Of a stretch of 64,000 nt of DNA, positions 1 through 11,400 are shown piece by piece (positions within the stretch are counted from its first letter, which is position 1; every line of letters begins with the position of its first letter). The notes beneath the pieces are model-generated. The model saw nothing but the letters and a program-made list of their open reading frames with translations, was not told the DNA's origin and searched no databases. A program made the translations under genes and the position numbers. Where the stretch lies: assembly GCA_005408345.1 (NCBI GenBank), contig SEMN01000322.1, forward strand, positions 186,001 through 250,000, read 5' to 3'. The stretch is from Macquaria australasica (taxonomy: Eukaryota; Chordata; Actinopteri; Centrarchiformes; Percichthyidae).

Positions 1-2130
1 GGCAGGGGACCCTGTAATAGATAGCACTGGGCCGGGAAAAACCTACATCTGAAAAATAATTACGGCTGCTAATTACTGGATGAAATATTCAAACACCCCA
101 TGGCATCTTTTCAGTGATCCCCATAAACCACGCAAAAACATACTTGTCCTCAATGAGATTAATTAGTTTTCCTATTCCTCACAGTTTGAGCTCTCTCTTT
201 TCTCACAAGGAGGGATTAACTGTGACAAAAAAAATAAAAAATAAAAAATAAAAGAGCTCCAACGAATGGATGGTTTCATGTGATTAGGAACAGAACCACT
301 AGAGAGCCACTACAACGTGCTGTGAGATGGCTGACTGCCTGCTGGCAACAGGGGACCCTTCACTCATTCTTTTGCATACATCAGCGTTACTGTACTTGTT
401 CTCTACCAGAACACTTGGAAAGCAATTCACATTTTCTTTATAACTTTAGGATTAAACCGCCATCTAAAAAGAAGCGCTTGTTGGGATGATACAACTGAAC
501 GTGCTAAATCGACTGCCAAATCAGTTAATTTATGAAGTAGAAGATCTAAGACGTGGGTAAGTGGTGATTAGTTGGTGGCTACTAATAAACAGTAGGAAAT
601 ATGGTCCAGATGAACTATATTTAACAATGTATAACATGTCTATAGTTCATCAAAATAGATTTTGAATACTTTCCATATTTGTGATCATAAAATTGCAGCC
701 ACTCTAGCTAAAATGTATGCACCGATTTTATCAGGTACTGTGGATCAAAGCATTCACCAATTAGCATATTTAAATGCCATATTCATAAATGAAGCTTTAA
801 CCACCTGTTAATTGTAACGATGTTTCTGGTATTTAGAAAAAAAATAAGTGTGTGAAATCTAGTTTGAGCTTTTGCTTTGCAGACTAATAAGAAAAAAGCC
901 TTTTGCCAAACAAAGCACGGAAAAACAATGTGCGTGTGAATGCTGCATCATAAGCAAATGAATAACACACTGAATTTTCATTGAGGGTTGGTAAAACTGA
1001 CAAGGGAATGGAGCCCAGCCTTACTGTCAGCATTACAGATTCAAACATGAAGAGGAGTGAGGCACAAAGGAGAGGACCAACAGATCAGTACAGGTAGCCA
1101 GGAGGAGGAGGAGGGGTGGGGAAGGAGGAAGAGGAGGGAGTTGAGGAAGGGTGAAGGGGGGTGGGATTTCATCAGTGGAAGGTGATAAACTTTGCAAACC
1201 TTCCAAACTTGTCCTTGCTGCATAGGAGAGGGGGGAAGCATTGGAACGGAGAGAAGAAGAGAAGAAATCAAAACAAAGAGCCCACCTAGACAAACTGCTG
1301 GATCACTGGTCTACACACTCGCTCACAAACACACACACACACGCACATGCATGTCTTAAAACAGCTGCTCTCATACAGGTGTTTTCTGCATATCTGAGAG
1401 TTTAGTTAGGGATAGCCTTTCTGGCATTTATTTTCAACACAAAACATAAAAATGTGATCATATTAACACTTGTTTTAACACACGCTGTCTTAGTAAAGTA
1501 ACACAAAGTGTAGTAACCCTGCCTACGCACTCTGACACATTGAAAATAACACATCCATTTTAAGAGGGTGGAAGGGCTGAAATAATATGGCTGACACTCC
1601 GGCTGTCGGCAGCGCCCCTGTCTTATACAGAACAGTGTGAAGACAAAGTTTGGCCCCTGCAGTTTTCACCGGCTGCAACATTTGCTCCACATTTCTGCTC
1701 CATGGCTGTTGCTTAGTAACTGACAATGCAGTGTTCCCTGATGGCTGAACCACTGGGCGCTTCTTTGCTGGAGATGCTCTAATACATGTTTGAATTTATC
1801 ATTTCATAGTTATATGGACATGTAGCAACATGATTCACTTATTTTAGGTTACAGTTATCTGGTCTGGTTCCAGTCGCACAATTTTACCTCGCCTACAAAA
1901 AAAAACAGTCAGGTCCTACTGTGTTCCTGTAGGACTGTGATGGCACTTTTAGTTTTAATTTGGTAATTTAGCTAAAGTAAGCTAAACTGGGTTTAGCCTG
2001 GTGGTGAAGTGGCACGAGCAGGACTTGAAGACGTGGCTTGACGTTGGTGCAAAATCGTGGGTCAAGAAAAAAGCCCTTGTGTTGTGGTTCTGGGGAACTG
2101 AGAGCAAAACTGATGTTGACTGCTCATGTC

Positions 2131-2345
2131 TTAGAGGGTTAATAATGGTTCTGCCAATTCTGCTGGGCTGAATACTTTGACCGATATTAGCTTGTGTATC
2201 GGTTGGTTCCTATGTCCAATGCCAATAAGTAGCAAAAAATTGCTGTACAGAAGTGCCAAACTAGGTTTGAGGTCATAACTCTCAAATGCCGATATCAGTA
2301 TCGACCGCAAAAATCTAGTATCGGTCAGGCTAATTCTACTGTCCC
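2131..2345. repeat. Interspersed repeat with CGATATCAGTATCG-type core
   Basis: The segment contains repeated cores such as CGATATTAGCTTGTGTATCGG near 2180 and CGATATCAGTATCGAC near 2290, in the style of a hAT-derived repeat I know from fish genomes. No terminal repeats or target duplication were resolved. The assignment rests on recognition only. Confidence 0.35.
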
Positions 2346-2367
2346 TCAACATGATCTCTCTCTCAAC

Positions 2368-2546
2368 TAGAAATGCACCAATACTACCCAATCCATCGGA
2401 TCAGGATCGTGACCTTACTAGGCGGATCGGGTATTGGACAGATGTGACTGATCCATATTAAATACAGTTTCTTTATTAATGTTATGCAAAGTGTTCAGGT
2501 ATAGAATCTGTATCAGGGGAGAAAAAGTCAGATTGGTGCATTCCTA
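2368..2546. mobile_element. 179-bp MITE with TAGRAATGCACCAAT inverted ends
   Basis: The left end reads TAGAAATGCACCAAT. The right end, reverse complemented, reads TAGGAATGCACCAAT, so 14 of 15 terminal bases match. The short non-coding interior marks it as a miniature inverted-repeat element, probably hAT-derived from the style of its ends. No clear 8-bp target duplication remains beside it. It lies in NCKAP1 intron 1. Confidence 0.6.
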
Positions 2547-5500
2547 CATTCATCATGTCATCACATTGTTTTACTGTTGTTATCCGCAGGAATGATAAAA
2601 ATCTGAATGCTCTGTAAAATCTTGGCTTCAAAGCCACGCCCACCTACAGGATCCCCAGGTGATTACAACCCACGAGGAGGCAGTTACAGCAATCAATCTA
2701 GTTGGTTTCTAAAAATATATATATAGTTGTGCAAGTACAATAATAGTGGACTTTCTGTTTTAGTGCTTCAGATCAAATATCCTTATTAGCCTTACTGTCA
2801 GTGAAAAACTGATGCTGGCCACTTATGTTGTGTCTGTAAAGTTGCACCAGCCAACTTTCAGTATGTTTTAATGGAATACAGTCCTGACAGATTGTTAACA
2901 GTTTAACTTTCACTGATTCAATGACCTCTCTAATGAAGCATTAGCTGAACATGCATGATTAACTACACATTGTTGATTGGTCAGTTTTCTCATCTGTTGA
3001 CTTTCTTCTTGGGAAGTAGAAGAAAAAGAGGAACAAGGACAGTTAAGGAGAACAGACAGCAAGACAAAATGGGTGAGTTATTAACACTACAGTCATTATA
3101 TTTAACCCACATAATTTCTTCTGAATGCATACAGAGATTTGGCAAATTTGGATTAAAAATTACTCTCATTTGATCCTTTCTGCAACATATTCAATGTTGA
3201 ATTTTCCATCATTTTTCTGCTTTAAACCAATGATGAAAAACTGACTCAATTCTGAGTGTATTTTCAATAGTATGTAACAGAAATTCCTCTGTATTTATGT
3301 GTGCATTTATGCGTAGTCACGCTTGATTGAGTACCGATGAGATGAGAGAATCCCTCAGCAAACATTTTGGCCCCAGCACACATTTAGAAGTCTGCTACCA
3401 TCTAAACCACATGGAGTCATGGAGGGACGAGAGTCTGCAGGTTTCCATCTAAACCAAACACTACAACAGGTGATGTCACTAATAGAGCAAATTCAACCAA
3501 AAAGGAGGGACTAAGCACCTGGTGAAGTCTTTACTTTCAAAGAAAACCTGCATACTCACAGCCCTCAATGGCACGGGTGCCCAAGTCACCCCAACTGAGT
3601 TTGGTCTCTTCAAATCAAATAGAATAAATAAAAACATTAAATGTGCCAACAGTCTGATCAAATTCAGTTTGTGCTGCATCTTTCCCAGGGGAACATGCCA
3701 TTCAGACCATGAGAAATTTATGGAGGGCTTGAGCAATTTGCCCTCAACAGCTCATAAAATGCCCTTGAAATAAAAAATGAGGGGTAAAAATGCCCCAAGT
3801 AATCACAGGTGCCCTTCATTAAATGTCAACCTGTACTCTTTTTTCCCCCAGTAGGTAATTATTCATGTGTGCCTGCAGCTGCTGTCCCCTCTGAGCCACC
3901 ACAAGTAAGCCTATTACCAGGCTACACTTTCCAGTATATTCTGGGCAACAAAAAAATATAGAGCAGATTTTGTTGATCAGAAATCATCTACAGTGAGTAT
4001 GCAGCATGAAGCAGGAGAAAATGTTGGCACCACACAGCCAGTAGAAGAAGAAAATCCTGATCTCACACAAACCACTGCTTCACCAAAAAACAAAACAATC
4101 AGTAATAAAACTTAACAGGCGAATAGTGGACTGCATTATGCTTTAAAATAAATCTGTTATATAAATTGCTGCAAATATAATGATTATAGCTAAGATAAAA
4201 GTTTATTGAAGACCTGAAATTCCCCTAAAAACTGTGTCAGAGAGGTGTTTATTTCACTCAATGGTACTTTTAAAACCATTTAAAACTGAAAAGTTAACAT
4301 TGAGCTTAATCAACATCTCTCTCACACAGTTTCAATAAAAACATTTTTAAAGATTTACAAGGGTGGCTTCTGTTGCAGGGCTATTACATTGAACTGCGTT
4401 ATAATTTGCAGGTGTTCCTGTTGTTGCATCCATCCTGTGGATAGATCCAATGCCACAGTAGATCGTACTGCTGGTATTTAGAGAACATCCAGTCTAGCTG
4501 CTAAAAACATTTCAGTTTACTTTTACACTTTTTGACTGTAGTCTTTACAAATTGGAAAACGTATATTTTGAACTAACTGCACACTAGCTTAAGAGACTAT
4601 GGGGGTTACCTGAGTGCAAGGTTAAGGAAAATAAATACCCTGTAAGCGCTGCTGTGTGCAAGACAAAATATGATGTTAGAAGGTCCACTGGCTGAAAGAT
4701 AAGCACAGCAAACAAAAACTTTAATGCCACTCAGCCAAGATTAATTAAAGGTGACTGTTACGGATATTTTAAGGAGCAGATTTTAAGGTTTTCTGCAGCT
4801 AGTCAATGGCGGGTAATGAGTGAATATGCTTAAAATGGAAAAGAACATTGCTGTGATCTTACGATGATAATTTTACTGTAAGTGTGCATGAATTACTCTC
4901 TCCCAAAGATAGAAACAAGACAACCAAGTCTGTCACCTGTGTTTTCATTAAGAAATAATATTACATTAAGAATAATAAAGAAATAATAATAATAAAAAAT
5001 TAGAGAAAGCTTTGCGAGCACTTCAGCAGGGAATTTCTGTTGAGTTTGAAAGATAAAAACATTAAGCTGGTCTCCAAATTGCTATTGAGGGTACCAGAAT
5101 GAGCCCACTGATTGTATCACAGATTACTGTCACAGTTCTTTCATTTCTAGCTTTGGGATGTAGTTGCTTTTGGATGCTGGAACGTTTTCTAATATCACAA
5201 GGTAAAAGAAAGCATTAAAAAAATAACAAATAAAAAAAAAAAAACATTGGAACAGCTTTTCAGAGTGGACATGTTCAGAAGCCTTATGGTGAGGCAGATC
5301 AGGATAGATATGAAGATGATGGGACAGACAGAAAGAAAAAAGGAAGGAAGGAGGGAGGAAAGGAAGGGCGTACTAAGAAGAGTAATCAGCAGCAAAATCT
5401 CAGTGATTGTATCTGACTGCTCATACTGTCTTGTAACTTCCACAGAGAATAAAAATACAGATGTGCTCACAGCGTAAAGTAAAAAGTTTACATTTTACTT

Positions 5501-6351
5501 TGTTTTTTACCCCCTGCAGATTACCAATTACCTGACATTTTAGTTGAGAATCAAATAGACTCCAGGTGCCTTCAGACCACCAACATAATTGCTGGTACAC
5601 TGGAAATAACTGCTGAACAGCATAGGACAACGCCAATAAATAGGAAACAGTATGGGCTTTCAGACAGTTTAACTCCTACTCTGTACTCTCTAAAACTTTG
5701 TTAGGATGTGACTGACCTCTTTCTCTTTTATTCATCATACATACCCAGGCACAAAGGCTCGTCCCACACAAACAGACCCCCTACTCTTTTCCTGCCACAC
5801 AAACCATTGGTGTAATACTTGAGCAACGCAGTTAGGAGTCAGTAACATTAATACAAGCGTTATATTTTATATTACCGCGTCTTTCGCGCTGTAATAAGGC
5901 ATGCGGACAACTAAGCAGCAAACGCCATGTCAACGTTACTGAGAGGGGCTTAAAATATCAAACATTTGTGCTGAAACAGTTAGTTAAATCGACTCATTCA
6001 CTAATTAACTGACCACATAAAGTGAGTAAAACACCTGCTAGATAAAGCTAGGGAAGATGCATGAAAACAGCTTCCTGACCTTGTAGGTTTTTATATTATA
6101 TTCTTCTATAATACAGTGATTATTCGGGGTGTTTGTGCCTGCTGGTCAGATAAATGGGGTCAGTTTGTTGATATTTCTGCCCAGCAGCTAAACGTCGGCC
6201 ACGACTTCAACGACGGAACAAACGGCAAAATAACCGACAACAAGCAGCCGTTACCGCTTTATTTCGCTTCGCTGTCCTTACAGTTGTTTTGCAAGCTGAA
6301 CGCAGCCAGCTGCCAGCTTGGGTGGAGGTAATATCTGTGATTTGGTGGGGG

Positions 6352-6373
6352 TTTTTTTTTTTTTTTTTTTTTT
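6352..6373. repeat. Poly-T tract, 22 bases
   Basis: An uninterrupted homopolymer inside the CpG-rich block, on the transcribed side of NCKAP1 intron 1. It is either the tail of an old retroposed copy or simple slippage. Confidence 0.9.
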
Positions 6374-6740
6374 GGCTTTTGGTGGAGCAGAGACGACGCC
6401 CGACTGCTAGATTAGCCAGCCGCCGCCATTAGCTAGCTGCCGACGCTACCGCAGGCCCGAAGGCTCGCCGACAATCATTCGGGACGACGCGGGTGTTTAC
6501 CGCACGTTTACCCGATTTAAGAGTGACATTATTAACAGTGGCCAATATACGCAACATCGCGGGTGAATCGATATAGCTACCGTCAACGTTAGGCTTGGCT
6601 AATCAAGCACCCGCGCCGCCTCTAACGTTAGTGTCGACCCTGGTTTCGGGTGCGGGTGCGGGTCCAGTCCGCATACCGAATCTGAGACCGGCCCTGTGTG
6701 GTTAGTGAGGGCACAATGCTGCGTGTGTGTGTGCGCGAAC

Positions 6741-6848
6741 CTTTTTGATATTGTAAACACGGGTCAACATCCCGACGCCCCTGTCGTTGAGGATGGTGAG
6801 TTTTTCTGCCAGTTTCTGCTGGCTGGGCTGGATCACACCCCGAGACAT
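6741..6848 (-). CDS. NCKAP1: NCKAP1 coding exon 1 (NAP1, WAVE complex subunit)
   Basis: Read on the minus strand, the ATG at 6848-6846 opens 36 codons beginning MSRGVIQPSQQKLAEKL and ending VYNIKK. A GT donor follows at once (plus-strand AC at 6739-6740). This matches the N-terminus of vertebrate NCKAP1 with only conservative changes, and the exon ends in phase 0 after the KK pair, where the human exon ends. NCKAP1 is a scaffold subunit of the WAVE regulatory complex, which links Rac1 to Arp2/3-driven actin branching at the cell cortex. The full protein is about 1,100 residues, so only about 3 percent is here. The donor (GTTCGC) is weak against consensus. Exon 2 lies beyond the left edge. The exon was below the usual ORF length cut-off but is unambiguous. 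Confidence 0.95.
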
Positions 6849-6893
6849 CTTCCCTCCGCTCGGTCAGGTCTCCCGCTTCAGTCCAGAAAAGAC

Positions 6894-6911
6894 TATATAT
6901 ATATATATATA
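6894..6911. repeat. (TA)n microsatellite in NCKAP1 upstream region
   Basis: Nine TA units lie about 45 bases upstream of the NCKAP1 start codon on the minus strand, in the 5' UTR or core promoter. Confidence 0.85.
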
Positions 6912-7482
6912 CCGCAAATCTCCTTAAAGTCCGTAAGGGCAGGTTAGAAGAAGAAGAAGCTGTGATTTATGTCGTTATTAGACGTCGCCCATGTTCAGAT
7001 ACTCCACCCCACCGTCTCCCTGCCTGCTACGGGGATGAGGACTTGTCCTGGTTTTCACAACTGGGCTGGCTCCTGCTGCGTTCAGTAACCCTCGTTAATA
7101 GTACAACTCTGAGCCCGATGTACCCCAATTGATCACTGAACCAAATTACCCAATAGCACATGTTCCAGTGGGATACTAAAGGGCTAAGACATTTCAGTAA
7201 TATTAAAGGGTATAATTTTGGCGGTAAGACTAAAATAAAATACAGTAAACTGTACTGCAAGGCCACTGGTAATAACTGGTTTCTACCGCTTCAATGCTGC
7301 TTCACCTGGACATGCTTTAACTAATCAACTAATCATTTCATCTTTTGTTTTTGTGGGGAAATCACAAATAAATGAATGCCCGCTGTGTTTTGTTTTTGTT
7401 TTGGGGGATGTTTTTCTGTCAAAGTGCATATTTTGCTATAATGTTCTTTTCCTCCCCAGTCTGTGTCCCTGCTTTGTTGCAC

Positions 7483-7483
<1 letters not shown>

Positions 7484-7514
<31 letters not shown>
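7484..7514. repeat. (GATA)n tetranucleotide repeat
   Basis: About eight perfect GATA units lie between the NCKAP1 and DUSP19 start codons. It is a likely length polymorphism. Confidence 0.9.
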
Positions 7515-7614
7515 GTTTGTTAATAAATAAACAAAAAGTAACGTGATTATCAGCCACACCCTGAGCAGAGTTCCAAGTGAATCGTATCATTAACCATTTT
7601 ACTGTGAATACCTG

Positions 7615-8226
7615 AACGCATCACATTGTTGACGCAGCTTCCGGCTCAGCTGTCAGTTCTGGGTTAAAGCCTTTATTTCTGCTACAGCAGCAGCCGCGTT
7701 TCTCACACATTTCTCCTGTATTAAGTACTCTAGCTGTAGTAATGTTATATCTAGGCTTAAAGCAGCGATGATGTAACTCTTTTTCGGGATTGTGGTAGAA
7801 TTCAACACGTTTAGACCAGGTGGGTGCACGAAGCAGGAAATCTAAAATGATAAAGCTCCGTGATTTTGTTCAGAATCAGCCATGATTTATAGATGTTTTA
7901 TAGCTCAGTGCCCACTTTTCAATTCAAGAATTCACATTTTGTACATAGGTCAGCTGTTGAGAGTAAATGCACCAAAGAAAGTTAAGTTTACACTCTTGTT
8001 CACCTTGTAGGCTGTCATAAAACTGTGTTAAAGTGGGGAGGATAAAGTTCTTAGACATTACTGTGTCACTGAAAAAGCTAACAGTTAATTTGGTATGTTT
8101 TGGTGGTTGTTTATCTCAACTGTGACAAACAGTATAGTTTATTTACCTCTACGTCACTGGGAATAAACAGATCACCTTGGTCTGTGTGACCTAATGCTTC
8201 CTCTGACAGTCTTTGGTTTGTTTTAG
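7615..8226 (+). promoter_or_regulatory. DUSP19: Candidate DUSP19 promoter and untranslated first exon
   Basis: A short stretch at 7617-7700 contains CTTCCGG (an ETS-type core) and several CGs. A donor-like AG-GTGGGT occurs at 7818-7824. A good polypyrimidine tract and AG acceptor end at 8226, 24 bases before the DUSP19 start codon. Together these suggest a non-coding first exon spliced into the coding exon. This is inference from motifs; a single longer first exon is equally possible. Confidence 0.3.
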
Positions 8227-8250
8227 GTGAGTCCTGTAAACCCTGGTGCA

Positions 8251-8476
8251 ATGCATTCACTAGCTCAGGAGATCCAGGGCTTCTCCAAGAATCGTCTGAG
8301 GAAACAGAGCACACATGTTACCACCGTGACAGGCAGGAAGCTGCTGGAGAGGAGGAGTGATGGAGGAGAGGGACAGGAGCAGGTTGAAGAGCTGGAGGAG
8401 GCCAGTGGATGTGGATTTGTAGAAGATAAAAGTCTGGACCTTCAAGTTGGTGTTGTTAGACCCTTCCTGCTGCTGG
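8251..8476 (+). CDS. DUSP19: DUSP19 coding exon 1 (residues 1-75)
   Basis: The chosen ATG aligns with the human start (MYSLNQEI against MHSLAQEI). The exon encodes the family-specific N-terminal region, including GCGFVEDKSLDLQVGVVRPF, just ahead of the phosphatase domain. It ends with one base of a split Gly/Ala codon before GTAATA. An in-frame GTG lies at 8227, but no upstream ATG exists in the same exon. Confidence 0.95.
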
Positions 8477-11400
8477 GTAATATATACCATTAATATTACT
8501 ACTTCTTCTACTACTACTACTACTACTAATAGTGTAGTCGCCTACTATTGTTTTTAACCTTTATTTACAACTGCACGAATTTCTACAACTACTACTACCG
8601 CTATAACTACTACTTTTAATTTAATTTAATTATTTTTTTTATTTGAAAAGGTACAATGTACACTAATCAGCATTCAAACTAATGTAAATGCACCTGAGTT
8701 AGCTGAAAGGCCAGTTTTCATCGGCAGTCCCTTTGTCTGATGTTCTCAGGCTTTTTTTAGTAGTTTTTCTTTAGATAGTTTTACTACTATCATCGTTATT
8801 ACAACTACTACTACTGCTACTACTTCTTCTAGCACTTTTTGAGCACTACTACAATGGTTGCTACTACTACTTCTCCTGCATCGACAGCTACTACTTCAAA
8901 TAAGTCTCAGACCACTGCTGCTACTTCTACAACTACTATTTAAACTAAAACTCCCACCACTGCTACTATTACTACTACTACTACTACTACACATATTACT
9001 ACTAGTCCTTCTATTGCTACTACTATACAGTACTACCACCACTACAACACCGCACAAGTACCACAAGGGTCACTATCACAACCACTAACTGTTCAGCCAT
9101 ACTACCACTATTGTTACTACTACCAGGGGTAGAAAGGGTACTATGATGTACTCATGACTTAAATGTTATTAAAGTGGAAGTCCAAAAGTACCTTTTTAAA
9201 GTTTTTCTGAGTTAGTTACTTTAGTCACTTTGAAAAGGCCCATGAAGCATATTTAATATAGCATTTAATAAAATACCTTCCGCTATTCTCTATTCACGTT
9301 CCACGAGTAGTTGAGAGCAGTAACCAAAAATCTATTGAGGTAGAAGTAAAAGGACAAAGATCTTATTTTAGAATTTTTTTTTTTTTTTTTAAACTAAAAG
9401 TACAGTATATACAAAAAATACTTCCAAGTAAAATCCAAAATCTGCTGACTTTGAAGAGTAAGGACAAAGGTCTGATTTTAGAATCTTGATTAAAAAACAA
9501 GTGTATTTAAAAAGCCACAGTTGCAGTAATTAGAGTACTTATAAGTATCTGTGATAAAATATTCTAAACTCAAGGTTCACTTATCAGCTTTTTCAGAGCT
9601 TTCAATTTTATTTCACAGCCTTCCTCAGCTCAGGTGTCACTGCATGATTTAAGTATGCAACGTCTGTCTTGTTATAACAGATTATCGTATATTGTTACAT
9701 ACTTAAGTAGTTGCTTTCCACTCCCAGCTGCTACTACTACTACTGATACTGTTAATAAAATACCCACCATCACTGCTACCACTATTAACATTACTACTGC
9801 TGCTGCTCCAACCACTACAACAGCTGCTACTAGTTCTGCCACTACTACCAATAATAATACATCTTTGTTGTCATTAACCAATAGTGCTTCAAGTCCATTT
9901 TACATAGACAGATGTTATGACAGGTTTATGGCAGCACAGTGGGAAGGCCTCGCTGGAGCCTGTGAGGTGTTAATTGTCCAACAGTATTAGTTCCATAGTG
10001 TCTCAGCCACTTCAGTATTCCAGTCCACAAAGGCACCAGGTTTGTTCCTAATAATAAATAAATAAAATCTCAACAACGAATAAATCAATGTCATTCGTTT
10101 TGAATTCGTCTCAGGGAGCATGGTGATATACCCTTCAGCTGGAGGACGCAGGTTGACGCCCTCACATGTCAGCATGTATTCGTCCTGCTGAAGCGTCCTT
10201 GAGCCCTGACATTGAATCCCCTCACAGCTCTGGGGTGCTGTTCACTTCTGTAGCTTAACGCTGTGCTTTGACCTCATGGCAGGAGAGAATCAAAGAGAGA
10301 ATTTCTCAGCAGGGATCAATAAAATATTACATCTGTTAGGCTCAGTAGAGGTGACTCTTTCCTATAAAGGCAAATAGCATTAAACTGTTCCCTTCCCTGT
10401 TATGACGCCTTACAGGATCAGTTCTTTAAATTGAAAGGTTTGCAGTAAAGCACTTTGTTAAACTTTTGACAGGTTTTCTCCAATATTGAAATGTCGTTGT
10501 GATTCTTATTCAACTTGGCAAGCAGCCGTTTGTCTGCGATTCTCTTGTCACATGTTACAGTACGAATATATGCCCTGTGAGACTGGAGGTGACGTCCTCT
10601 CGTGTGCAACCTCAGCTCTCTTTAGACAAGAGGACAGCAAACTAAGAATTTCATTACACAGTGGAACTTATTCTCTGTACATATAACAAGAAAGCTTTTT
10701 AATCTAGAATCTGTACATTTTTAAAGATAATTCAATGCGTTTTCTTTTGCCTAAGATATAGGAGAATTGTCTGAACCCACAAAAGAGCATTTAACCCTTC
10801 ATCTGAAAACTTAAAAATCACCAAATATTGAGATGTAAACATGTAATTGTAACTAAATCAATTTAGAGGCAGAAGACGATTTTCAGGGTTTTGATGAGCA
10901 AACATACTGTGTAGTTTTATTTCTAAAGAATGTTTTAAATAATGTTTGCTACTCAACATAATAAAGATGACTGAGATTTGTCTTCTGTCACACTTGTATT
11001 ATAAATCCTGGCATTCCTGCATCTTTTCACAGATGTGTCAGTTTAAATCTTTTCCTTCGACACTGATGAGGCATATGGGCTGCAGCTGGCTTATTTCCAA
11101 AGACACGCTATCCTTTGGATTTAGATTTACTCCTCAACACCATGAATTTGGCATTATGTGAAAGTGGCTTTGGCTACTGCAAGGAGTGCAAATATTGCTA
11201 CTTTGAAGGCAGTGAGCTGCTGCTGCTGTGAGTATCCACTCTGGAAATCTGGAGGAAGCCCTGCCGTCATATTCTGTTTCCTGCCCATATGTCTCTTTCA
11301 CATAATTATCCAGCTCCTGCTATTTAAGACTACCACTGCATTTGACAAATCGAAAGAGACTGTTGCTCATTCTGTTTTAACTGATTTTCAGGCTGGTCTT

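Larger units (their letters stand above)
1..5869 (-). other. NCKAP1: NCKAP1 intron 1 (partial), no exon seen
   Basis: Because NCKAP1 exon 1 is read on the minus strand at 6741-6848, this leftward stretch is inferred to be its first intron, cut by the window edge. I looked for minus-strand sequence matching the start of the next human exon (residues ACGDPK and following) and did not find it, so exon 2 should lie outside. The stretch is AT-rich. It holds A-rich simple repeats (about 228-254), a purine-rich block (about 1090-1170), a short inverted-repeat element at 2368-2546 and no convincing open frame. Confidence 0.6.
5870..6860. promoter_or_regulatory. CpG-rich promoter block of NCKAP1
   Basis: CG dinucleotides are dense from about 5876 to 6800 (for example the run of ACGTCGG, CACGAC, CAACGACGG near 6190-6230 and many CGs at 6420-6680), while the flanks are CG-poor. 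The block covers NCKAP1 exon 1 and the start of its intron 1, the usual place for a housekeeping CpG island. A poly-T run of 22 sits inside it at 6352-6373. It may also serve the divergent DUSP19 gene, but no transcription start can be placed from sequence alone. Confidence 0.65.

Noticed and set aside
6784..8250. Possible DUSP19 upstream start: the plus-strand ATG at 6793 followed by GTGAGT would join in frame to 8227
   Set aside because: That ATG is antisense inside NCKAP1 coding exon 1, and the human DUSP19 start aligns with the ATG at 8251. The match is judged a coincidence.
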